Shown: positions 18,107-26,335, counted from the stretch's first letter. The stretch: DNA of 64,000 nucleotides from Geodermatophilus obscurus DSM 43160 (GCF_000025345.1 NC_013757.1:1-64000); one strand, 5' to 3'. Translations and numbers: made by a program. Notes: generated by a model not told the origin, from the letters alone.

Positions 18107-18820
18107 ATGAGCGACCGGACGCAGGGTTCGGTACGCACCGGGTCCCGGACCGGGGAATCGGCCCCGGCACAGGGGACGGCGACCGGTCAGCAGCCCGCGA
18201 CGGACGGGGCTCTCCCGGTGGGGGCCACCCAGTCCATCCCCGGCGCGAACACCGCCCGGACCCAGGCCCAGGCCGCCGGCTCCTCCGACGGCGGCGCCCC
18301 GGCTGCTGCCGGTCCCGCGTCCGGCACGCAGACCGCCGTCCCCCCGGTCACCGGTGCCCAGCCAGTCCCCGGTGCCCAGTCGGCCACCGGGGCCTCCCCT
18401 GCGGCCCAGGCTGCCGACGGTGCCGCGAAGGCCTCCTCCGGCAAGGCCCCCCGCGGCCCGCGCCGCGCCCGCCTGCAGCTACGGCACATCGACACGTTCT
18501 CCGCGCTGAAGATCTCGCTGGTCCTGTCCATCGCGATGTTCTTCATCTGGATGGTCGCGGTCGGCGTGCTCTACGGCGTGCTGTCCGGCCTCGGCGTCTT
18601 CGAGACCCTCAACGACCTGTTCGGCCAGCTCGGCAGTGCCTCCGGCGGCGACGGCGGCAGTGAGGTCATCACCCCGGGCATCGTCTTCGGCGGCGCCGCG
18701 GTCATCGGGGCGATCAACATCGTGCTGATGACCGCGCTGTGCACCGTCGCGGCGTTCATCTACAACATGTGCTCCGACCTGGTCGGCGGCCTGGAGGTCA
18801 CCCTCTCCGAGCGGGACTGA
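18107..18820 (+). CDS. DUF3566 transmembrane protein
   Basis: 237 residues. Residues 1-120 are Ala, Gly, Pro and Thr-rich and look disordered and cytoplasmic. The C-terminal 115 residues are DUF3566: LQLRHIDTFSALKISLVLS, a first membrane helix, a short Gly-rich loop and a second helix ending in YNMCSDLVGGLEVTLSE. It is the positional counterpart of the M. tuberculosis gene directly after gyrA. ATG 18107 follows GGGAGA. Function is unknown; co-location with gyrase and tRNA-Ile is conserved. Confidence 0.9.
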   Translation: MSDRTQGSVRTGSRTGESAPAQGTATGQQPATDGALPVGATQSIPGANTARTQAQAAGSSDGGAPAAAGPASGTQTAVPPVTGAQPVPGAQSATGASPAAQAADGAAKASSGKAPRGPRRARLQLRHIDTFSALKISLVLSIAMFFIWMVAVGVLYGVLSGLGVFETLNDLFGQLGSASGGDGGSEVITPGIVFGGAAVIGAINIVLMTALCTVAAFIYNMCSDLVGGLEVTLSERD

Positions 18821-18842
18821 GCCCGCCGCACCCGCGAGTGCG

Positions 18843-18881
18843 CGACAGGCGCCCCTCCCGACGGCGGAGGGGCGCCTGTCG
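18843..18881. terminator. Strong hairpin terminator after the DUF3566 gene
   Basis: CGACAGGCGCCCCTCC 18843-18858 pairs perfectly (16 bp) with GGAGGGGCGCCTGTCG 18866-18881 around a 7-base loop. It is followed by GTGTGTTCGG rather than a pure T tract. Confidence 0.85.
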
Positions 18882-19117
18882 TGTGTTCGGGGCGCCGAGT
18901 GCGGGGAACCAAGCCTCTCGGGGTGCCCTGAGGGCCCGGTTCCCCCGCACCAGGGCACGAGTCCGACCGTGGGCTCACGGTGATCGGCACCGGCACGCGG
19001 GTCCTCCGCGACGGGACACCCGGCTGCACCGGTGGTGGTCACCTCGGTCCGGGTGGCCGTGGGGGCCACCCCCCTGCGGACGACGCGTCGGGGCCGGGTA
19101 CGCTGATCGAGGTCCAC

Positions 19118-19191
19118 GGGCCTGTAGCTCAGGCGGTTAGAGCGCATCCCTGATAAGGATGAGGCCGGAGGTTCAAGTCCTCCCAGGCCCA
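19118..19191 (+). tRNA. tRNA-Ile (GAT anticodon)
   Basis: Acceptor arm GGGCCTG pairs with CAGGCCC, the anticodon loop is CTGATAA (GAT), and the T loop is GTTCAAGTC. Discriminator A is at 19191 and the CCA is not fully encoded. In Actinobacteria tRNA-Ile and tRNA-Ala sit in this order after gyrA and DUF3566. Confidence 0.97.
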
Positions 19192-19284
19192 CCCGTGTCC
19201 CGGCGCCACCGGCCCACCCCGCTCCCGGGGTCGGGCCCCCGGCCCCCTCCCCAGGAGGGGGCCTCCCTCGAGGAGGTACCCCGC

Positions 19285-19428
19285 GTGCTCAGGAAGCTGG
19301 TCTTCGCGGCAGCTGCCGCCGGCGCCCTCGCGGCCGTCCGCAGACGATCGGGCGGCAGGGCCGAGGCCGATCTCTGGGCCGAGGCCACCCGCGGACCCCA
19401 GGCGGTCAGCACCCCCACGGCCCGCTGA
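19285..19428 (+). CDS. DLW-39-like small protein
   Basis: 47 residues: MLRKLVFAAAAAGALAAVRR-type N-terminal hydrophobic stretch, then a short tail with ADLWAEAT. A tiny protein with a conserved DLW motif between tRNA-Ile and tRNA-Ala is a known actinobacterial family (DLW-39), although its function is unknown. GTG 19285 is preceded by a strong GAGGAGG site (19269-19276). It probably has one membrane-anchoring segment. Confidence 0.75.
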   Translation: MLRKLVFAAAAAGALAAVRRRSGGRAEADLWAEATRGPQAVSTPTAR

Positions 19429-19457
19429 CCCGCCGGGAGGCCCCACCTCCCACCCTC

Positions 19458-19530
19458 GGGGACGTAGCTCAATTGGCAGAGCACCGCCTTTGCAAGGCGG
19501 GGGTTAGGGGTTCGATTCCCCTCGTCTCCA
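19458..19530 (+). tRNA. tRNA-Ala (TGC anticodon), attachment target
   Basis: Acceptor GGGGACG pairs with CGTCTCC (G-T allowed), the anticodon loop is TTTGCAA (TGC), and the T arm GGGGTTCGATTCCCC is perfect. The tRNA is complete. Its 3' part from 19489 is repeated at 31804-31846, so an element has integrated into it and restored its 3' end. Confidence 0.97.
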
Positions 19531-19531
19531 C
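19489..19531 (+). other. Left attachment core (attL)
   Basis: 43 bp, from TTTGCAAGG in the anticodon loop to CTCCAC just after the tRNA end, repeated exactly at 31804-31846. This is the typical tyrosine-integrase core within the 3' half of a tRNA gene. Confidence 0.9.
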
Positions 19532-19591
19532 TCCTCTGACCTGCGGATTCACCTCCGCGGGAGGCTCCGGCGAGCCCTCCGAAGGGGTCTC

Positions 19592-19621
19592 AGTCCGCAA
19601 AAGGTCCGCAACTCGTCCGCG
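19592..19621 (+). repeat. Left arm-type repeats, period 11 bp
   Basis: AGTCCGCA at 19592, GGTCCGCA at 19603 and CGTCCGCG at 19614 are three direct repeats with starts exactly 11 bp apart. A matching trio is near the other end of the element. They overlap the 3' coding end of the integrase. Confidence 0.6.
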
Positions 19622-20855
19622 GGATGCGGCCCGCAGGGCGTCCAGCCGGTCGGCCACGTCGTCCAGGTCGTCCAGGTCGTCGTCGAACAGGTCGGCGTAG
19701 CGGTCCAGGGTCATGGCCGCCGAGGCGGGCCCGAGCATCCGCTGCACCGCCTTGACGTTGGCACCGGCCTTGATCGCCAGCGAGGCCGCGGTGTGCCGGA
19801 GTTTCGTGCGGCGTGAGCCCGGGCTCCCCGATGGCCCGGGCCGCGGCGTCGAACCAGGCGGACCGGGCGTTCCGGTTGCGCAGCACGGCGCCCTGCGGGG
19901 AGGGGAAGGCCAGCTCGTCCGCGGGGCGGGTCACCACCGTCCGGGCGAGTTCGTCGACCAGGAAGCGGGGCAGCGGCACCGAGCGGCGGCCGTGGGTCTT
20001 GGGGGTGCCCCACACGAGGCGGGAGCCGTCGACCTCGGTGACCGCCTCCTCGACGAGCACCCGCCGGCGCAGCAGGTCGAAGTGCCGCACCCGCAGCGCC
20101 GCCAGTTCCGACCAGCGCAGCCCGCAGTAGCCGAGAATCAGGACGGCGACCCGGCCGGTCCCGGCGGCGTCGGCGAGTGCCTCCAGCTGCCCGGCGGTCA
20201 GGTACCGGCGGCGCTTCTCCTGCAGCGGGGGCAGGGCGACGCCGAGCGCGGGGTTGACGGCCAGGCGCCGGTCGCGCACCGCGAGGCCGAGGATGCCGGA
20301 CAGGACGCCCTGCGCCTTGCGGACCGAGGCCCCGGCCAGGCCCCGGTCGGAGAGCTCGGACAGCCAGGCCTGGACGTCGCCGTGGGTCACCCGGATCAGC
20401 GCGACGTTCCCCCAGCGCGGCCGGACGTGGGTCTTGAGGACGTCGGCGTAGCGGGCACGGCTGGTGGGCTTGAGGTTGATCTTCCCGGCGAGCCAGACGT
20501 CGGCCAGCTCGCCCACGGTCGTCCTGGCCCGCTTGGGGTCGACGTAGGTGCCGGTCTGCACGGCCGCGGTGACCTCGTCGAGCCATCGCTGGGCGTCGAC
20601 CTTGCGCTTGAAGTGGCGGGCGTGTTCCTTGCCGTGCTCGTCGCGGTACCGCGGCCGGTACGTGCCATCAGGCCTCCGCGCGATCGACGCCATCGTCGAT
20701 CACCCGCCTCTCTTCGAGCCCCGGCCGAGCCCCGCGCCGGCGGAGGTCTACCACCGGCGCGCTTGTCTTGGGGGAGAGCCTGCCGTCGATCCCCGCCTCT
20801 CTGGACGACCGCGGCACGATCTGTGGACGGCGGTGTGCGCCGTCGGTCGGGGCGG

Positions 20856-21083
20856 TCACCGCCGGGCACCCGCTGCGGGGGAGCCCTGGTCGTCGTGCTG
20901 GGCGTCGATCCAGCTGCGCAGGTCGTCGGAGCGGTAGAGGACGCGGCGGCCGAGGCGGAAGCTGCGCGGACCGGTGCCCAGGTGGCGCCAGTACCGGAGG
21001 GTGGCCACCGGAGCGCGCAGCAGTTCGGCGGCCTCGGTGATGGTGAGCAGTTCGGGCTCGCGGGGGGCGGGGTGGTCGGACAT
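20856..21083 (-). CDS. Excisionase-like helix-turn-helix protein
   Basis: 75 residues. LTITEAAELLRAPVATLRYWRHLGTGP followed by FRLGRRVLYRSDDLRSWI (quoted in parts) is the winged HTH of MerR/excisionase-type (HTH_17) proteins carried beside integrases in actinobacterial integrative elements. It binds DNA and would direct excision or regulate the integrase. ATG 21083 is preceded by an AGCCA region without a strong ribosome site. It is co-directional with the integrase and relaxase. Confidence 0.85.
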   Translation of the reverse strand: MSDHPAPREPELLTITEAAELLRAPVATLRYWRHLGTGPRSFRLGRRVLYRSDDLRSWIDAQHDDQGSPAAGARR

Positions 21084-21244
21084 GGCTGGCTCCGGTGGGC
21101 TCGGGTGGCTGTGCTCCGTCACGGGAGAAGGCGCCATTTGGGCGCGATTGGTGACAGCCGACCACCGATGGCTTCCGAAATCCTCCGGTTCTCCTCCTGT
21201 TGCTGATGTCCGGGCCTGCGGCCGGCCGGTGGAGGCGGCCCTGC

Positions 21245-24025
21245 TCATCGACCGATGCCCGGCGCGGCGCCTCCACGGGTGAGGGATGGTCCCCGCCGCT
21301 CCGCCTCGGGCCGGGGGACGCTCGGTACTGGCGCGACCGGCCGCGGGGGAGCGGCTGCCGTCCGGTCGCGGGTGGCCTCTCGAGCGGCCAGCGCGGCCGC
21401 GTGTCCGGGGCCGAGGTCGGCCCGGTCGCGGCCGAAGACGGCGATCCACTGCGCCCGGGCCTCGGCCACGTCGGCCGCGACGAGGTGCGCGATGTTGGAC
21501 GACCGTCCGCGGGTCATGCCGACGTAGGCCGAGGCCGCGCCGGTCTGGTCACCGATCACCACGTGCGCGGCGGGAACGGTGTCACCCTGCACGCCGTGCG
21601 CGGTGCTGGCGTAGGCCAGCTCCACGTGTTCGGTGACGTAGTCGGCGGGCAGCACCCGGACCCGTGCGCCGGCCGGGGTGACATCGCCCCGGGAGACGTC
21701 ACCGGTGGCCGGGCCGGCGGTGACCAGCAGCCCACCGCGTCCGCCGACCGCGGTGACGGTCCACGTGTCTCGGTTGGCCACCTCCAGGTCACGGTCGTTG
21801 CGCCGGGTGGCGATCCTGTCGCCGGCGCCGATCCGCTGACCCGCCCGCGTGGTCACGACCCGGACGTCGTCGACGCGGCCGTCGGTGACCAGCCGATTGC
21901 GGATGGCGGCGTTGAGCTCGTTGACCTGCTCGCGGGTGTCCGCCACCACCGCGACGTCGGCCGCCCGGGTGTCGTGGGCGACGGTCGCGGCCAGGGCGTC
22001 CTGCAGCGCTGCGTGGTCGGGGTGCAGGTGGATCCGGCCGCGGGCGAGGAGGGCGTCGAACACTGCACCCGGGGTGTCACCTCGCCGCATCGCCAACGTC
22101 AGCTCGGCGTATTCACCGTCCGGAACCGACTGCCCCGTGCTGTTGGTGCGGGTGAAACGGTGCACCGACTCCAATGTCAGGCAGGCGGCCGCGTCGACCT
22201 GACTGACCGCCAGGTCCAGGACCCCGCCCCGGCCGATCGCGGCGAGCTGGTGGCGGTCCCCCAGCAGCGCCAGCCGCGCCCCGGCCTCGTCGGCGACGGC
22301 GAGCAGAGCACGGGCGGTGTCCTGGTCGACCATGCCGGCCTCGTCGACGATCAGCATATCGTCGGGCCGCAGCCGGCTCCCCTCCGCCGGCCCGGTGTGG
22401 ATGCGGCCGGTGACCGGGTCGGCCTCGCCGAGGGCGAGTCGGGTCCACTCGCCGTGCTCGGTCCAGCGCCAGCCGTGGGCGAAGACGAGGGACGCCGCCG
22501 ACCCGGTGGTCGTGCCGACCTCCGCGCGGGCGACCTGGGCGGCCTTCAGCGTCGGGGTCACCACGACCAGCCGCCGCCCCTGCCGTTCGAGCAGGTCACG
22601 GGCCGCGGCCAGCGCGGCGGTCTTGCCCGCCCCGGCCGCGCCCTCCACGACCACCAACCGTCGTTCGCCAGCCAGCACGGCGACCGCCGCGGCCTGACCG
22701 ACATCCAGGTGCCGGACGAGCCCCACTGGCAGTAGCTCCGGCCGTGGCCCGGCCATGGCCGGCTGGTCGGCGCGGGCGGCGAACCGGGTGCGCAGGTCGG
22801 CCTCGACGTCGAGGACCGGCCGCGAGGTCCAGGACCGGACGTGTTCGGGCACGCCCTCCCGGTCCACCAGGGCAACGCACCGGCCAAGGGCGCGGGCGGT
22901 GAGGTCCTCGGCCAACTCGAGGCGCACCGCCGGGTCGGCGATGACGCCCTCCGCGGCGATCAGCCGCTCGACCTCGCCGCGGACGTCGGCGGCGTTCCAG
23001 GCCGAGCGGCCGGCGGCCAGCCGGGTCAGCACGGTATCGACGGCAGCCTCGCGGTCGAGTGCGCCGACCGGGGTCGGCGCCGGCGAGACGGGGTGGGCGG
23101 GATCGCGATAGCCCAGTGACCCCAGCTGGGCTCTCCACCGTGCCACGAGGTCGGCCCCGGAGCGGGGGATGACCTTGTCTGGGCGCCCCTCGGCCCAGGC
23201 GCGGGCGTCCCAGGCCCGGCGCTGCGCCGGACCGGGCTGTTCTCCGGGGTGCGCCGCGATCCAGTCGCGTTCGTAGCGGTCCAGGTTGTGCCCGATCTGC
23301 GCCGCCCTTGCGCTGAGCGGGCCGACGTAGGCGGCAAGCTCCTGTATTTCTCCAGTCGAGGCCAGGCTGTAGCCGTGTGCGGCGAGTGCGGCCCGGAACT
23401 GCGGATCGCAGGCGACCGCGGCGTGCCCGATTCCGTTGAGCGCGGCGAGGAAGTCGCGCACGCCGACGGTGTGCAGCCCGCGCCATTGTTCGTCGGCGAA
23501 CACCCGGGCGCCGATCTGCAGGTGCAGATGCCGGTGCGGGTCTCCGGCGCGGGAGGTGTAGTGCCGCACCGTTACCGCCTCCAGCATCTCCACCGGCACC
23601 TGAACCTGGCCGCCACGGGGGCCGACCCGGGTGGTCGCGTGGGCGGCGAGCCAGCCGATGATCTGGGCGGCGGCGCGGTCCTGCGCGGCGTCATACGCTT
23701 GGGCTACGTCGCCGTGCATCGCGGCGGCCAGCGACCAGGACTTCGGGCCGTTGACCACCACCTCGACGAAGCGCACCGCACGCTCATCGGTGCGCAGCCG
23801 CCCCCGCGGGTCGCCGGTGTCCGGATCGCGGCCGGCCACCCAGGTTTCGTAAGTCTCTCCCGTGAGCGGCGCCCGCTCGGCCACCCGTCCGTCGCGGGCC
23901 ACGAAGCGGCGGGCCAGGCCGGTGCCCTCGGTCAGGTAGTAGTCATCGGCCCGGCCGCGGTCGGCCTCCAGATACGCCCGGGCAGCCGCTGGCGACCCGG
24001 CGTACACCTTCATTCCACCGCGCAT
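21245..24025 (-). CDS. MobF-family conjugative relaxase/helicase
   Basis: 926 residues. The N-terminal relaxase has the tyrosine motif ADDYYLTEGTG and the metal-binding three-His motif DPHRHLHLQIG. The C-terminal half is a RecD-like helicase: Walker A EGAAGAGKTAAL, Walker B DMLIVDEAGMVD, late motifs STAHGVQGDTV and YVGMTRGRSSN. It would nick oriT, stay attached to the 5' end and unwind the strand for transfer. ATG 24025 is preferred because GGTGG lies 8 bases upstream; GTG 24037 and ATG 24013 are alternatives. The frame is intact, unlike the integrase. Confidence 0.92.
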   Translation of the reverse strand: MRGGMKVYAGSPAAARAYLEADRGRADDYYLTEGTGLARRFVARDGRVAERAPLTGETYETWVAGRDPDTGDPRGRLRTDERAVRFVEVVVNGPKSWSLAAAMHGDVAQAYDAAQDRAAAQIIGWLAAHATTRVGPRGGQVQVPVEMLEAVTVRHYTSRAGDPHRHLHLQIGARVFADEQWRGLHTVGVRDFLAALNGIGHAAVACDPQFRAALAAHGYSLASTGEIQELAAYVGPLSARAAQIGHNLDRYERDWIAAHPGEQPGPAQRRAWDARAWAEGRPDKVIPRSGADLVARWRAQLGSLGYRDPAHPVSPAPTPVGALDREAAVDTVLTRLAAGRSAWNAADVRGEVERLIAAEGVIADPAVRLELAEDLTARALGRCVALVDREGVPEHVRSWTSRPVLDVEADLRTRFAARADQPAMAGPRPELLPVGLVRHLDVGQAAAVAVLAGERRLVVVEGAAGAGKTAALAAARDLLERQGRRLVVVTPTLKAAQVARAEVGTTTGSAASLVFAHGWRWTEHGEWTRLALGEADPVTGRIHTGPAEGSRLRPDDMLIVDEAGMVDQDTARALLAVADEAGARLALLGDRHQLAAIGRGGVLDLAVSQVDAAACLTLESVHRFTRTNSTGQSVPDGEYAELTLAMRRGDTPGAVFDALLARGRIHLHPDHAALQDALAATVAHDTRAADVAVVADTREQVNELNAAIRNRLVTDGRVDDVRVVTTRAGQRIGAGDRIATRRNDRDLEVANRDTWTVTAVGGRGGLLVTAGPATGDVSRGDVTPAGARVRVLPADYVTEHVELAYASTAHGVQGDTVPAAHVVIGDQTGAASAYVGMTRGRSSNIAHLVAADVAEARAQWIAVFGRDRADLGPGHAAALAAREATRDRTAAAPPRPVAPVPSVPRPEAERRGPSLTRGGAAPGIGR

Positions 24026-24041
24026 TTCCAGCGCCACCCAA

Positions 24042-24150
24042 CAATGACCAACAGGTCACCCCTAGAAACGGCGATGGCCCCGCGAAACGGGGCCCGGACT
24101 ACCTCTATTGGTAGCATGCGTGCCGTTCTTGAGTAAACTCTTGGTCATTG
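24042..24150. other. Candidate origin of transfer (oriT)
   Basis: Directly upstream of the relaxase is a cluster of small inverted repeats: TGACC 24045-24049 with GGTCA 24054-24058; GGCCCCG 24076-24082 with CGGGGCC 24088-24094 around CGAAA; CTACC 24099-24103 with GGTAG 24110-24114; and a long-range pair CAATGACCAA 24042-24051 with TTGGTCATTG 24141-24150. The DNA is less GC-rich than its surroundings. This layout is typical of nic regions next to MobF relaxase genes; function is inferred. Confidence 0.5.
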
Positions 24151-24257
24151 ACGGTACGTGCTGGTGGCTATTGGAGGCTCAGCTCGATCCTGGCCGAGAT
24201 GCTGAACAAAAGCGATATCGGTTCTCGACTGCCGGTCATCCTGACGTCGTTGCGCGT

Positions 24258-24450
24258 CTAGAACGGCGCAGCCAGGCGCTCTCCCCGTCGCGCCGAGGCC
24301 TCCGACCGGGCCACGTCGCGCGGCCCGCAGGCGGTCGTCGATCAGCGCGACGATGCAGGCCCGCAGGGTCGGGGCGTCGGTGTCCCCAAGGGCGGCTTCG
24401 GAGACACCCTTTGCGGTGACTGTTCCGACGGCGACGGGCGCCCGGACCAT
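24258..24450 (-). pseudogene. Possible small broken gene upstream of the relaxase
   Basis: A minus-strand frame from ATG 24450 gives MVRAPVAVGTVTAKG and TLRACIVALIDDRLRAA, an amphipathic sequence like a small DNA-binding accessory protein. A single-base shift after DDRLRAA would continue as RDVARSEASARRGERLAAPF and stop at 24258. I cannot assign a family. The rest of 24151-24535 has no clear gene, except an IS-end-like sequence near 24470-24520 (see findings). Confidence 0.25.
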
Positions 24451-24535
24451 CGGCTCGATACGTTGCGCAGTGTGGTCAACCTGTAAACGCCGGGTGAAAA
24501 CTGACCCCCTGGTGCTGGGCGGGCCGTGAGCGTCG

Positions 24536-25210
24536 CTACGCGGAGGCTCTCAGGGACTCGAGGGCAGCTAGGAGGAGGTCGAGGCCGAAGATGAACGCGT
24601 CTGCCGGGTCGTAGCCGGCAGCGACGAGCGCCGCGGCGGACTCGTTGAGGTAGGGGAACTGGTCAGGAGGAAGCTGGGGCAGGAAGACGTCCTCTGCCAT
24701 GTCCGCGAGCTCATCGGCGGTGTCGAACGGCAGGCTGGCTTCCTGCAGGGCGAACCCGTAGACGTAGCTGTCGAGCAACCAGTTGGCGTGCGTCGCCATC
24801 AAGACCGAGAAGCCAGCCCTCCGCAGGCAGGCGGTGACCGCTTCGTGGTGGCGGAGGTTCGCGGGCCCCGGCGACGTCCGCGACACCATCAGGCCGTTCG
24901 CCCACGGGTGGCGTGCGAGAACCTGTCGGACGGATACCGTCCGCCGTCGCATCGCCGACTGCCAGTCGGTCTCCTCGGGCGGGAGCTCGATCTCCTCGAA
25001 GACGACGTCGATCATGGCGTCCAGCAGCTCCTCCTTGCTCGCCACGTAGTGGTAGAGCGACATCGCGCCCGTGCCGAGCGCGCCAGCCAGCCGGCGCATG
25101 CTCAGCCCGTCGACTCCCTCGCGGTCGGCGAGCCGGACCGCCTCGACCACCACCCGCTGCTTGCTCAGCCCCCTGTCGGACGCGACCTGGCGTTGTTCCC
25201 TCGCAGACAC
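24536..25210 (-). CDS. TetR-family transcriptional regulator
   Basis: 224 residues. The N-terminal HTH is clear: KQRVVVEAVRLADREGVDGLSMRRLAGALGTGAMSLYHYVASKEEL (quoted in parts), where YHYVASKEEL is the usual helix 3-4 signature. The C-terminal ligand domain is TetR_C-like. GTG 25210 follows GAGGAGACCC. It is divergent from the membrane protein gene; the shared gap contains the six-half-site operator, so it probably represses that gene and itself. A fragment of its own 5' end is duplicated downstream. Confidence 0.93.
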   Translation of the reverse strand: MSAREQRQVASDRGLSKQRVVVEAVRLADREGVDGLSMRRLAGALGTGAMSLYHYVASKEELLDAMIDVVFEEIELPPEETDWQSAMRRRTVSVRQVLARHPWANGLMVSRTSPGPANLRHHEAVTACLRRAGFSVLMATHANWLLDSYVYGFALQEASLPFDTADELADMAEDVFLPQLPPDQFPYLNESAAALVAAGYDPADAFIFGLDLLLAALESLRASA

Positions 25211-25235
25211 GGGTCTCCTCGCTCCCTCGAACGGC

Positions 25236-25289
25236 TTGACGAGCGTACGGCGTACGAGGATAGTACAGCGTACGACTTACGGTGTACGA
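25236..25289 (+). promoter_or_regulatory. Promoter-operator A with six GTACG half-sites
   Basis: -35-like TTGACG 25236-25241 and -10-like GATAGT 25259-25264 are 17 bp apart. GTACG-type half-sites start at 25245, 25252, 25263, 25270, 25277 and 25284 (spacings 7, 11, 7, 7, 7); the third and fifth are imperfect (GTACA, TTACG). They cover the spacer, the -10 and the start region, which suits TetR repression. Confidence 0.75.
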
Positions 25290-25326
25290 GTCAGCGAGAA
25301 TCCACCTGGGCCGTGAGGAGCCTTCT

Positions 25327-26091
25327 GTGAGAACCGAACAGCGACCGAATGAGAAGCTGCGAACGAGCGCGGCAGCGGCAACGATGGGGACCACCCCGAC
25401 TCGAGCGCTCCGAGAGCGGATCGTCGGCGCGACGGCGATCGCGTTGGCAGCGTCGGTGGTGATCCAGAACGCGGTGGTGGTCGGGGCGCCCGTCTTCGGG
25501 GACCCGATCGAGGTGGTGCTCGCCTGGCACGCGGAGAACCGGGTCAGGGTCGCGATCGCGGTCGGCCTGGAGGCGCTGAACCTGCCGTTGCTGCTCGGGT
25601 TCGTGACCGGTCTCCACGGGCTCGTCGGGCGTCGGGGGGGTGGGGGCGCGGACTGGTCGCGCCTCGCGGTGGCCGCGGGCGCGACTCTCTCGGCGGTTTT
25701 CGCGCTCTCCGCCGTTCTGTGGATCGGAGTCGTGCTGTCAGCCGGCGAGCTCGCCGAGCCGAGCCCGGTTTTCGAGCTCGCCTGGCAGCTGCATGCAGCA
25801 GCGTTCGCGCTGGCGCTGCCGGCGCTCGGCACCACCTTCATCGGCGCTGCGCTGGCGGCGCATGCGAGCCGGCTGACGCCGCCGTGGCAGCGTCTGCTCG
25901 GCGTGGCCGGGGGAGGCCTGCTGCTGGCCGCGGGGGCGGCCAGCCTCGCGATCGCGGACGGCTCGGCGCTCCTGTTCGTGGGGCTGCCCGGCTTCGCCGC
26001 CTGGCTCGTGTGGCTGCTTGCGACCGGCGTACGGCTGGTGCGCGCTCGAACAGCCGTCCGTCCTGACAACGCATCGACCTACGACGAGTAG
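25327..26091 (+). CDS. Multi-pass membrane protein of unknown function
   Basis: 254 residues with about six hydrophobic helices, for example ATAIALAASVVIQNAVVVGAP and LLGVAGGGLLLAAGAASLA (quoted under 22). No family is recognised with certainty; it resembles DUF4386-type hypothetical membrane proteins often found beside TetR genes. GTG 25327 is chosen because GAGGAG precedes it and because the parallel start of the duplicated cassette downstream is at the same place. It is controlled by operator A. Confidence 0.75.
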   Translation: MRTEQRPNEKLRTSAAAATMGTTPTRALRERIVGATAIALAASVVIQNAVVVGAPVFGDPIEVVLAWHAENRVRVAIAVGLEALNLPLLLGFVTGLHGLVGRRGGGGADWSRLAVAAGATLSAVFALSAVLWIGVVLSAGELAEPSPVFELAWQLHAAAFALALPALGTTFIGAALAAHASRLTPPWQRLLGVAGGGLLLAAGAASLAIADGSALLFVGLPGFAAWLVWLLATGVRLVRARTAVRPDNASTYDE

Positions 26092-26113
26092 CTGATGGCC
26101 GGCGCGGACGTCA

Positions 26114-26335
26114 CGCCGGCGCATGCCCAGCCCGTCGACCCCCTCGCGGTCGGTCTGACGCGACCTGGCGTTATTCCTTCGCGGATGCAGATGAGCTCAC
26201 TGCTCGCTCGAACGGCTTGACAAGCGTACGACGTACGAGAATAGTACGCCGTACGACGTACGGTGTACGAGTCGGGCGGCTCACGGCTCGACGTGAGGAG
26301 GCTTTCGTGGAAATCAGACAGCGACCGGATGCGGG
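26114..26335. repeat. Duplicated tetR 5' fragment and regulatory cassette
   Basis: This segment repeats the region 25095-25355 with changes and an internal deletion. It contains CGCATGCCCAGCCCGTCGAC and GCGACCTGGCGTT, remnants of the tetR 5' coding region (minus strand), then the promoter-operator, then the first codons of the next gene (CAGACAGCGACCGGATG-type start). The coding remnant is interrupted and not a gene. Confidence 0.8.
26217..26270 (+). promoter_or_regulatory. Promoter-operator B with six GTACG half-sites
   Basis: TTGACA 26217-26222 and AATAGT 26240-26245 are 17 bp apart, closer to consensus than copy A. Perfect GTACG half-sites start at 26226, 26233, 26244, 26251, 26258 and 26265, the same 7, 11, 7, 7, 7 spacing as copy A. 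It should place the oxidoreductase gene under the same TetR protein. Confidence 0.77.

Larger units (their letters stand above)
19469..20693 (-). pseudogene. Tyrosine recombinase (integrase), frameshifted
   Basis: Phage-type integrase of about 400 residues when the frame is repaired. The N-terminus MASIARRPDGTYRPRYRDEHG and SAM-like core-binding region are normal; the catalytic domain has the first Arg in CGLRWSELAALR, the second box PHELRH and the nucleophile Tyr in TLDRYADLF. The HELRH box is broken: an extra base in the T run at 19802-19804 (AAA on the coding strand) changes PHELRH to PHETPAHRG. The product of the unrepaired frame ends at 19590 without the Tyr. The repaired frame runs antisense over the tRNA to a stop at 19469. 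Confidence 0.85.
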
